Source of the DNA: Dipetalonema caudispina
Lineage: Eukaryota; Nematoda; Chromadorea; Rhabditida; Onchocercidae
NCBI GenBank assembly: GCA_013365325.1
Contig: JABVXV010000111.1
Coordinates: 1-64,000, forward strand
Length of the DNA: 64,000 nt
Reading direction: 5' to 3'
Part shown: positions 51,605-62,900 of the stretch, piece by piece
Layout of the letters: every line of letters begins with the position of its first letter
Position numbering within the stretch: the stretch's first letter is position 1
Translations under genes and position numbers: made by a program
The notes under the pieces: generated by a model
Database searches by the model: none
Told to the model about the DNA's origin: nothing
The model's input: the letters and a program-made list of their open reading frames with translations, nothing else

Positions 51605-53200
51605 AACTCCCCTTGGGAATTTACAGTCAGGCCGCGTTAAATCTAAATAGCAGCACAAGTCCTTAGTGGTGAGTGTTGGTATGTAGAAGGGTTGTTGAGA
51701 GAGATTTGCGGACCAGGAGATATGGCAAGATCAGTCAAGTAATGCCAGTATGTGATGAAGTGCTTGCTAGATAACCATTTGGAAAGTTTCATTAAAGGTC
51801 GTTGTTGATGCGTGCTGATAATACCAGTGAGTCATAAAATCGATCGGTAAAGAGGGAAAAAAAATGTTCAGGAAAACTGACTCTTGCGTCTTTGCAGACG
51901 TGGCGATTTCCACTTCGCAACCTTGACAATGGCTGTTCCTACTAGCGTTTTGTCATCTTCAGCACAGTTTGCCCTTACGCGAACTGCAATTATCTGCAGG
52001 TCGGATTTCCTGATGTTGGTGTCGTGGATGTGTTGTGAAAAGCCATGGCAGGCATCTGCAGTGTGAAACTTTCTTACATGCATTATGGTTGCATGCTAAG
52101 CAATACGACACTACCTGTGCTTGTTTACAAAGAAAACAGCGAAATTTCGTTTTGTTGAAAGCAATTTTTTACTGGTCTTGCATTTCCGAGCTAAATTGAT
52201 TGATGTACGCAGAAATTTATATGAATTAAATTTACTGTAAATAGGAGGTAGAAATATGAATGGAAGTTGAACATACATTTGAGATTGACGTGGAGTGAAA
52301 AATTGAGTTTTACTTCATGCTGATGTTCAAATTTTAGCCTCAATACACTTGGAGCAGGATATGTTTGAGGTGTAGAATCCCTGAAATACCTTCAAGACTG
52401 TGCGGAATACAATGCGCAATGTTCGTTCATGTGACGAATACACGTAAAATCCGATTTTAACTATTGACTGTTTAGAGTTCACTGTGCTAATAAAGTTAGC
52501 TGTCTGTTGAGCTGCTTGCAGTTTGAGACATAAATGTTTTGTTATTTCATCAGTATAATATGAATCCATACTTCATTTTTATGAAGAGTTTTTCTGCTGG
52601 CGTTTTGGAATTTTTTTTCCTGTTTGACTTCATTCATGTCGAAGCCTGTGGAGGCATCGATATAACCTGAGTATTGGTTTTTTTGTCAGGAATATTCCTT
52701 TATATTACATAGATCGCTTCATCCGTTGGAAAACACTATGCCTATTTCGGCGCAGCGTTTTTGCTAAATTTGATGAACGAAGGTCCTCTGGCGATAATAT
52801 TTCAAGTTTTTGCTATCCACCAATCTGGTAGTTAGTCTGCTCTTACCCCTACTTATGTTTTCTTTGGAGAACTAAGAGCTGTATGAAGAGAAATGAATTT
52901 TAGATATTCTGTACTTAATACATTTACTAATTTTGAACGGAATTCAGTGACAGATACCAAAGTAGAGATGGTTGCATAACAGACCATTGTCGTCGCTGAA
53001 GCATGTTTTATTTGTATTCTAAAATTGTGATGTTAAACATATAATATTTGACGGATTCAAGCACGCATTGTTCTGATCATCTGGAAATTTCTTGCACACT
53101 TCATTATCGCCATTACGCCTGTTAGTTATACTAATTTGCAGTTAGAATTTGATTGATGACGAGACAAAAATGGAAATTGTTTGTCACGCACTTGAGGTTT
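51605..53200. other. Intergenic region upstream of TRABID
   Basis: Nothing beyond short open frames was found. A segment at 51899-51999 is flanked by an acceptor (TTTGCAG) and a donor-like CAG|GTCGGA, but in each frame it either stops early or is unrecognisable. It probably holds the TRABID promoter. Confidence 0.4.
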
Positions 53201-53206
53201 TTGCAG
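53200..53206 (+). promoter_or_regulatory. Candidate trans-splice acceptor of TRABID
   Basis: TTTTTGCAG ends at 53206, six bases before the ATG at 53213. That ATG gives MASDITEKW, directly in front of the first zinc finger, as expected for the family. Confidence 0.5.
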
Positions 53207-53212
53207 GACAAA

Positions 53213-53581
53213 ATGGCAAGCGATATAACAGAAAAGTGGACTTGTTCGCAGTGTACTTACGCAAATTTTCAAACGGCAAAAGCATGTACAATGTGTCGTA
53301 TTCCACGACATTCACTTTTTATTACCGAGCCACCTTGTACTTCCAGTGCTGTTTGTGGTGGTGAAGAAACTGAACAACGATGGCCTTGTCCGGATTGCAC
53401 ATACTTGAATGTCCTGAAATCTCGCCACTGTACCGTGTGTATGTGCAGACGGCCTACCAATTTTGATACTGAGGATGAAAAGGAATTCGTCTGCAAAGGT
53501 CACAAATTTTGAAAAATAAAGTGATTTTCAAATTATTTCTCTGTTAAATTTTTTCCTTAACGGCATTTTTTTAATGAATGT

Positions 53582-53647
<66 letters not shown>

Positions 53648-56600
53648 AATATCGATCATTGAGCATTTTTTGCGATCCTCTTGAAGTATTCTTGTATTGG
53701 TATTCATTTTATCTAGTTTTTTCAAATATTTTTGAAATGTCAGATGAATGCTCAATCGATCTCGAACAAGTTGAGAAATTAGGAAAAGCATTGCATAAAT
53801 GGGATTGTTCACAATGTACTTACAAAAACTGGCCTAACGTTAAACACTGCACGATGTGTGGTACACCGAAAGATTATGTATCTGTGGGGATTAGTAGCGA
53901 CATCATTGGTCAGGATTCTTATGGTTTGCTTTGTTTAAGTTATATTCAGTGTTACTCTGGAATATTATGGTGCTTTCCTAAACATGCAGCTATTAATTTA
54001 ATTTGGTTACCGTCATGTAGGTTTTGTTTCTTCATGTGATTTTTTAGATCTTGCAGATAAGGGCCAAGTAGAATTGGAAAAATTGAAGACCGAAATACTC
54101 TTCTAAACATAATTGTATACCTTATACTTTCTCATATGAAATAGTTGGGACTTTTTTTTTTTTTGAGGAGAAGGCGATATTGCAGCATGTCGTTCCTTAA
54201 TCAAGGAAGAAACTGATAATCTATCAAAATATGCGGAAAAAACTGCGAAAGGTTTATGATTGAATATTACTGTTTTTTCTTCTCATGGTATGTTCCTACA
54301 CAATCTAATATTTGTGGGAATATGCTGCAAATTATTGTACAAACCTTTATACAGATTTTACTTGAAACTCCTGTACATAATTTTCCGACGATATGGTATG
54401 TGAACTTTGCCCTATTAAGTTTGCTGAGGAAGTAGAATTCATGACGTCTCTTGTCAAGAGCCATTATAATTCCAGAAATGACAGTATTTTAGATTTTGCT
54501 GAAGGAGGGACTGAAGACCATCATGGAGTTGGAAAAGCAGCTAATGTAAATTTAAATAAGCGGATCACCTTTCTCGACATGTATCTTTCTCATCTTAATA
54601 AATCAGTAAGTCGTCAAGATACAGTTTTGTGGTATATCTGTTTTTTGGCTAATTTTTTTTATTTGCTCATTTGCGTATTGTTTGAAACAACGTACAGGTT
54701 GACACGGGTTGCGCATCATTCCTGGAAACGTGTGCTGAAATTCTCCGCCAAAACAGTGATGCTGAAGCTAAACTCATTCATTACATTTATCATTATGGCG
54801 AAGGTAATCGAAGAATCAATGGCTTTGAGGTTAATTTTTGATAGTCTCCAACACTTGGTGTAATGCTTTTCCTATTGTTTCTGTTACACACATAATCAGC
54901 AAAATCACCGTCATCAGGGTTTCCGGGTGTGTTATGACTATGAACAAAACAACCTATGCATATGAAACATTTCCTATCGTAATACACTTCTGCTTCACGC
55001 ATTGTTGTTTGAGCTGCATGAGAATTCTGTAGCTGATATGTGACTGTGTTGTTTTACACTAGCTAAAACTTCTGAAGTTTCTGAGGCATATTACTTCTCG
55101 CATGTCGTAACCACCCAGTCTTTATCCTATGAAGTATCTAAGGTGAAATTCGTGAGAATTCTTTTTACCTGGAAACTTTTTGCTACAAACTTATGATAGT
55201 GCTAGGATATTGCTTTCAGTTTCCCTCAATCATTGCATTTTCAGGCTATGTTGTTGAACGATGTTGACGAAGAGACTGCATCAACAGTTGTCAATCGCTC
55301 AATTATTGATATCATTCGAAGCAAGAACAGCAGGATTTTGGCAAGTGTGCCAAGATTTTTCATGGATTCTTTGTCTTGCACAGTTGCAATTCCAGGATTA
55401 GGTATGCATTAATTTTGTTCCTGCCTGAAAAACCAAACATTTGCTTTTATAAAAAGTAGATCGTGTCAGCTATGTCGTTTTTTCCTATGGATTTCATTTT
55501 TTTCTTTTTTTTCTTGAAAACATATATTATATCATGCTGTGCAAGGTTCTTTTTTTAAACTTGATATCTCCTTTATGGATTCTTATGTTTCTTCTGACAA
55601 ATGTTTGCTCTCTGGATTGCAGGCGCTTTTCTTACTTGAAAGAAAAAGTGAAAAACTGCATTCAATTGTCACATTTTTATAATTGTATTACATATTTTTT
55701 GGAGCAAGTGGTGACTGTTCTGATGAGATTCACAAGAAAATACGCGAAAGTATGTATGAAGATTATGATATGACGCGTGTTGCCAACAATAATGCCTTGT
55801 TCACTTTACCAAATGGTAACTTTTCATTTACTGGTGAATGTGTCAGTATTCTACTTATCGCTGATATATTACTATTGTTATTTATGATGCATATTAATAC
55901 TATTTGGTCAGAAGAGGTTATAGCTAGTTTCAGGAAGAAACACCGTCTTCATAATTTCGAACTACTGTAGTAGGGTTGCACTCGCAGCCAGTAGGTCAGT
56001 GTCATTATTTTAAGTGGTCTCGGTTAGATTCTTGGTAAGCTTATTTACCTAAATGTAAAAAACTTTCACCAAAAATTTTTCAGCGATTTATGATTTGCGC
56101 CCATGGGTAGTTTCCGGTGAAAGTAACTTACGCGTTCTCATGGATCTCGACGATCGTCGTAAGATTTTGAAATATTACAGTCGTTTTCTACAGACGAGTC
56201 TATTATAGTGAATTATTATAACAGTTCTTGCCAGACGTGTTTGTCATCTCAAAAATTGTTCAGTTTTAAACACCAGCTATCTTGCAGTTGTGAAAAATGG
56301 GAGACAAAAATTCTTTAAGAAAAAATCCTGGTGCACTTTGTCTTAGAATATATATATATATATGGATTTAATTTTAGAAGTTCTTGATACAGTATGTTGC
56401 ATGGATGCTCACTCTCTATCAGGACCAACAGGCTGTCAAACTTATGCACCAGTATTGTTGCGAAATCGTGGAGGAGGACATAGTCTTGTAGATGCAGTTT
56501 CACAGGTTTGTATATATGTATAACTGAAGTTGAAAGATCTGTTCAATAAACTATTTATAGAATTGATGTAGAGAACCATTTTGACGTGAGATATTCAGTG

Positions 56601-58280
56601 GTATTGCTTCTTAAAAGTTTATGATGTATTTCCTTCCAGGCATTATGGGGTGTAATTGACAAAAGTAATACACTTCGTGATGCACTGTACCACACGCTAT
56701 ATGCAATGGAAACTAAGTAAGTTTATTTAAATTAATTTCACCTCCCCTCCCCCCTTATTTTTTATCTCATTTTTTTTACTTTCATTAACTAATTCCATAA
56801 GAATCACGCTGATCTTTTATACTGAAATATGGCTATAAAATAACTTCGGTTCTTCTATCAAGTTTTTTTAGCTTCCGAGGTCGATGGGCAACTTCTTTGA
56901 TGAAACTCGGGTTAAATTTTGATATTTGGATGATGCAACGTCATTGGTCAAGCATTATTGAGTGTAATGACCCTGGCTTTCCATTAGAGCAGGTATTTAT
57001 AGTTTTTTTTTTCTTTTTTGTAGCAAAATTGGAGGAAATATTTTCAAACCTTGATTGTGCTTGTCTATGTCTTAATAATATTTCAGATTCATATACTTGT
57101 TTTGGCACAGGTGTTGAATCGCCCAATCATTGTATTTCCTATTGAATCATCAAAATTAAACCCATTCCCCGCTCGGGATGGACGTCCTGGTGGTTGGAAA
57201 CATCCAGTGGAAGGATTTTATCCACAACTGCCTGGTTTGAACAATTACCGATTGTGCCCACCTTTGTTACTTGGCTATACTAATGGGAATTTTTATGCGC
57301 TTGTATTACCTCCACGTCCTGTTGTTGGTTAGTTTTATTACTCTATTGTTCAATTACGCTGAAGGCTGGTAAAATTTATTCATTCACCTTAGATCTTGGA
57401 GTCTTTTTACAAACAGAATAGAACTGCAACATAATACTGTCCTTTGAAAAGGTTTCAATAAATTGAGAGCGTATGAAGTTGGAAAAACCAGGCTGGAACT
57501 ATTTGACTTTTTTATGATTTAGGACGAGTAGATACAGGTCGTCCATCACGTATTTATCGCTACATACGCTGTCCACCTTATCCTCTTACGGAGTATGTGC
57601 AATTTGTGATGGATGCAAAAGAAGCGGAAGATTTCGTTAAGGACAACATTGTTGTTGATGTGGATTGTAATGGACAGCAATGGATTTATCATTCAACTTT
57701 TGGTTCACCTCATACGAAGAACGATCTGGGCTTTCTGTTATGGAGTAAGTTCTTATTTAACCTTTTTTTAGCGTAAAATTTTCAATTTTTTATATACATA
57801 TTGACTTCATTGTGGATTGACTTCATTTTCGGTAGCGAAGCTCATGAAACTAAAACTGCAATTTCTTCAGAAGATTGGATTAAAACGCATTTTCCAAAAA
57901 TAATTCGCGAAGATTGTGAGGTAATATTTTTCATTTTCTTTGTTAGTGGGTTTTCGTAATGCTTTCTGGAATACTAAGATTGTTCTTTTCTAGTTTTGAA
58001 ACTGTCGAAGTTTTCTGCTGGTAAATATTGAGAACTTCTAATAATAAGCTTCATTTTTGTCGTTACGATATAAAATGTTCATGTATGACTTACTACTCAA
58101 AACTAAATATTCACATTCGTAATGCTGCTGTCTTCATCAAATATTTCATTTCAGTTTAGAGTAAAAGTGTTTAGCGACATATTTATGACGAGGATATGAT
58201 ATTTTTAGGTGCAGAACGCGATTACAGCTTCTGAAGATAGTGCTTCAAAAGTGGGCCGGATTGGTGGCAAATCACCTTAA
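53213..58280 (+). CDS. ZRANB1: TRABID/ZRANB1-type protein: three NZF fingers plus OTU domain with substituted catalytic residues
   Basis: Sixteen exons: 53213-53498, 53744-53923, 54168-54251, 54436-54605, 54698-54803, 55063-55142, 55245-55401, 55705-55815, 56084-56158, 56378-56505, 56640-56716, 56872-56992, 57087-57327, 57523-57744, 57871-57920 and 58209-58280. All join in phase, giving 719 aa (human about 708). Three NZF fingers (C-x2-C-x10-C-x2-C) lie at residues 11-28, 59-76 and 117-134, each with the Thr-Tyr ubiquitin-contact pair. A diverged ankyrin-like region and an A20-type OTU domain follow. TRABID binds and cleaves Lys29/Lys33-linked ubiquitin chains. Here the Cys loop reads NRGGGHSLVDAV (family GDCLLDSV), with Ser452 for the nucleophile, and the His strand reads LGYTNGNFYALV (family GYTRGHFSALV), with Asn593 for the His. 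A dead enzyme that still binds ubiquitin is the natural inference. Exons 3-4 are the least certain part, with weak acceptors. Confidence 0.9.
53585..53643. repeat. (TA)n repeat in TRABID intron 1
   Basis: About 29 perfect TA units lie in the first intron of TRABID (53499-53743), roughly 100 bases upstream of the exon 2 acceptor. Confidence 0.97.
54048..54106 (+). other. Possible skipped exon of TRABID carrying a stop
   Basis: After a TTTTTTAG acceptor the frame that fits exon 2 phase reads DLADKGQVELEKLKTEILF and then TAA. The Glu/Lys-Leu segment resembles the helix that precedes the ankyrin-like region in the family, but no donor restores phase to the next exon. Exon 2 joins in phase directly to 54168. 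Inclusion would give a short protein with three NZF fingers only. Confidence 0.3.
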
Positions 58281-58284
58281 TAAA
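58279..58284 (+). terminator. Poly(A) signal overlapping the TRABID stop codon
   Basis: The gene ends CCTTAATAAAG: the TAA stop (58278-58280) shares two bases with AATAAA. This implies a 3' UTR of roughly 15-25 bases. Confidence 0.6.
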
Positions 58285-59993
58285 GTTATTGTACTGTAGA
58301 ATACTAGAGTGGTTATGACTATACTAGTTTGTTGTAATGATTCTGATGGAAATATTCACTGATTGATGGCAATAGAAATGGGAATTTTTCTGTTGTACTT
58401 TTTGACTGGTTCAAAACGTTGACTGAATCCTAAAAATCTTTTGAAGCACTCAATGCAGTGTGTTATTCGGTTAGTAAATGGAATGAAATTTGTATTAAAT
58501 ATACTATGGATATACTGTTTGGCGGGAAAGATCAACTGCTGCTTGTCATTCATATTTAATATTTTTTGTAGGGGCACCCTAAGTAATGTGCTGCAAGTGC
58601 AAAATTGCCAATTATAAAGATTGTGCGTTCAGTTCTTTTACAAATGCTTCCTGTATTGAGTGATTTAGTCATTTTGAATCCTCATTTTTCATCCATCTTC
58701 CATTATCTTTTGAGTATATTTGAATGCATGTAACAGGAACTCCTAAATATTCGAAATTTCACGAGAACTTGAAGTTTTCACGGAGCAAACAGCCGTGACA
58801 TTTAATTTTGTTAAGTTCATTTCTAAAGGTTTTTGTCCCGTTCTGGAAATTTAATTATACACTGTCACCCTTTATTTTTCATGGATGTGTGATTATGACG
58901 TCTTTCGATAGAATGCTGTTAGTAATTTTATCCATATTAAAATCTTGCAATGGAAAAGAATCATATCTTCTTGCAGATGTATTATATTTTGCAGTCTTGT
59001 ACGTTTAGAAAGATCTATTGTAGTAAGAAGATTGCTGCTGAATTGGATCAGTACCTTGCAATGCGTCTTTTTTGGACTACCAATATTGTTGAGGTTTCCG
59101 GAACTATGGTTCGGGGAGGAGGATGGGATTTCATAGCATTACCTGGTGGTGTTGTAATATAACGTACTGCCTGACTGTTCACACGATGAGCGGTATGGAA
59201 ATAATAGTACAGTGCGAAGTTTGCAGGGATGTTCTGCTGTAAGTGATGAATGAGAGTAAGCTCCAGAAGCACTCTATATCTAGTCGAGCAGTATAACTTT
59301 TTAACTTCTAAGTGCTTATCTTCCTTAATCCGATTACTGTGAAATTACAGTTGAAATTTTCGAATTGTCATCCTTTCAGCTTAAGAGTATAGTAGTGCAT
59401 AGTAAATATAAAAAATTGAAAGACTTTAAAGAACTAAGAAGCGAAACAAAATGGATTTACATGAGGTATTTTGCAAAGTAATTGGAGATAGGTGAAGTTA
59501 TATCACTTGAAACTATTTATATACGTTTTATTTTGGCAGCGTTATTAAGATGAGCAATAAAGAAGGGCGCATAGTGACATGATTAACTTTCATAAATTAC
59601 AGACTTCTTATTGGTATTGTACCCGAACTTACTTATTGCAACATGATCCGTCCACGGAGATATTATAAATAAAAGCTCTGGAGAGAAGAAGTATCACCAT
59701 TCTCTTGTCTATTACTCTATGACTTAATTTGCCTTCCTCAGAAAAAACCAATTCGTTTGTTAATTCATTCTTGAAATTTGACATGAAATGGAGCTACACT
59801 GAGTAATTTACAGTCCAAGTCAATCCCTTTAATCATCCGTATAACAGTTTAATTTCCCATGGTGGTTCTCCTCCGAAGACTTCACGTCCTGTATCATTCC
59901 ATGTGATGGGAATGCATTTTACTGAACCTATGATTGGGATGAATTAAAGATCGAGGAATTTAACCAATATTTTCAGCTCTCAGGAAGTGGAAA
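58285..59993. other. Convergent 3' intergenic region with one uncertain frame
   Basis: This lies between TRABID (+) and the receptor gene (-). An ATG-initiated frame at 58950-59162 (+) encodes 70 residues. Its last 55 codons follow an internal acceptor (TTTTGCAG at 58994) and read like real protein (KIAAELDQYLAMRLFW, then GGGWDFIALPGG). No family is recognised. It could be a small gene, an alternative exon or chance. Otherwise nothing is seen. Confidence 0.35.
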
Positions 59994-62900
59994 TCAAAGA
60001 TTCTTATCAGTAACAATGGATTTCACTTCATGGGATGATGGATGATGATTTGCCTTTGTTTTCCAATTATTGAATGTAGTACACGTGAAGCTTGTTGTGT
60101 TTGACGCATGAGATTTAAATGTGTGCAAGTAACAACCATCTGTTGAGGAAGATATTTGACTGTTTCTAGAGGAGTCGTCAGCTGTTCCACTTGTTGCCGA
60201 CGGTGCCGATAATATGTACTGTGTGCTGTTTTTTTCCGGACTAAAGGAAATTCTTGAGTTATAAAAGAAAAAAAAGACTACTATATAAAAGCAATGTTTA
60301 ATGCTTTCAAAGATTTTTTTAAATGTTTTACTCTGAAGCTAATTCATATGATTTGAAGTAAGCGTTAAGAATCCTCTTCTATTCCATGTTCCTTATCTTA
60401 GAAGAAAAACAATTATTTTTGAAAAATTAACAATTAGTTTAGATAATATACGATGTTTTTTAAAAAAGTTTTCAGTTTAAAGAAAAGTATTCCATTTACC
60501 GCTTTGACGCTAGCAGTTGTACTCCAGGAGGTATAACTGTGGTGTGATTTGGCGGTATTATTTGGCCATTATTTGTAATTCCTGTAAAGTTTGTAACAGT
60601 AACTGGGATATCAAAAATATGTTATTTCAGCATAAAATTAAGTTAATTTCTGTGAGTTACATTTTTTGAGGGGCAACTACTATGCGAATGTCAACACTGT
60701 AAATACTGGAAGAAACATTGCGAGCACTGTGATTTATGTTTTAACATATTGAAACTTGAAATGAGGCTTGCTACTGCAAACCATGTCATTCGCTCAAAAA
60801 GTAGCCAGTATTACTGATGGTTGATGGACTGATAAACTTCTATCTTGCAGTTAGAGGATATAATGTTTCCCAAAAACATGACTAGAGTGAAAAAATACAA
60901 TGACGAAAGCAGGAATAACCTTTCAACCAAAAAGATTCGTCATGATTATCATTGGTTTGCAAAGCTCTTTGCACTGGCCTCTGAATGTCACTAGTTTCTG
61001 ATACAACATTTTCATATATTTTTCCATTAGTCCATAATCTGTCTGCATAGATAAATTCTGAGTGTGATTTATACAATGAAATGAAATAAAAATCAAATTT
61101 TGTGCAGCCATCAACCGTCCACCAATCGGCACCGAAATCAGCTGAAACTGACATGGGGTGCTAAAGCATTTTGAATATGACAAAGTTCCACTAAACCTTT
61201 GAATGAAGTAAAAGCGTTCTTTCCCTCCAAAAAGTTATCCTCTTCACCATACAGGTTAGGCATGATGTCGTAATCTTTGCTGAATGAAAAACTTTTCAAA
61301 GACGCAACAGAAGATGGTCGATTCTCATTATACTGAAAACAAACATTCTTTTCTTACTCTTTTTCATTTTGTTCTCAGAAAAGAAACTAATTTATATGCA
61401 GATAGATATCTCACATACAACATACGCGAATTTCAGTTCTTTTATCTAGAATATGCTATTGCTCGACCTATTTATTATCCTCCTTTTTATTCGAAATGCG
61501 CCTATAAGTTTGATTTTCTGCTTTATACAGCAAAAAAAAAATTTGGCCAAGTTTTCGTTATTTACCTTCATCTTAAGGGGAGTAAATTCATTCACATCAC
61601 TCATGGCCGACATTGCTATCGCTGGTTCATAGTAAAGATGTGATTTTTGAACCCGTTGTTCGTTGAATATTCTATGTGATGTATCCATGAATTTACCGCG
61701 AGCAGCTTGAAATGAAAGCAGATTACTTTTAACAAAGGGAAAACTTTCAGTAGTAATAAAACTATTTAACTGAAGAAATACTAATCGTCCAATCCCAAAA
61801 TACATTTCTGCTTTTATTTGAAAAAGTTTCACAATTGGAAACTTCATATAATCATGCACTGGTATCAATTTTTTGAAGTAAAATTACTTAAGGAGCAACC
61901 TACCTCTACCAATTTTCCTTGCATGTTGTTGCCTGAGATTGTATAAAAGTAAGCCAAAAATGATGAGGACAATTGGTGAAATGAATGAGATAATAAGAAG
62001 AAGAACAGTGCTTTGAGTACTCCAACTTGATGTCATGTATGAGAAACGATGATTAAATAATGCCAAAAGACCTGCGGAATTACTGGTCGTCGAGTTCGGT
62101 GAAGTTTTATCTGTATAAATGACAGAAAAATATAAAACTAGGAAGTGAATCGAAACTACAGGAAACTGAATAATTTTTATAAAGTCAGGACTAAGAATTT
62201 GTTATATTTAACAAAAATGCAACCTAAAGTGCGCGCCACAGATGGTTCACTTCGTTGGCTCGTTTTATCAGCAAATTCAACTTCAACAACGGCTCGATAT
62301 TCCGTAGAAGGTGTTAAATTACTTAAATTGGTCATCGAAAATGAACTGTTCAATCGCATCTGAAACATTGCAGTTTAACTTCAAGAAAGTAGCTATGAGT
62401 GGTATTAACAGATATGTTTCTTATGATTCCAAACTATTTCGAAGATTTAAAACTTTTCGAACTTTGTATCAAATCTAATGTGAAATTACCGTATGGGTGT
62501 AGTCTTCATCAGAAGCACTAGCATATGAAATGAGAAAAGTTTCGGGAGATCTTATGTAGTTCGGAGCAGTATAATTCCAATGCAGCTGAAGAACGGTATC
62601 CGAAATTGCAGAAAAGAAGGTAATATTAACTTGTGCATTGATTTCGTCACCACTTTCGGATGCTTGTTCAATCTTAAGCCAATCGGTAGGTGGACTTGAT
62701 ATAACTTTCTGATCCAACATTGTCGCTAAAACCCGGAATTGGTATCTGAAATGCGAATTTTTCATAATTTATGGCCAAAAGTTCGTTGTACATTAGGAAT
62801 TTCTGTAAATCTATTCAAAATCGAATAATACGACTGTTACCGTTTCATCAGTACAAATAACTTTCCTTATGTGATGAAAATTGGAAGCCAAGAAGTCACT

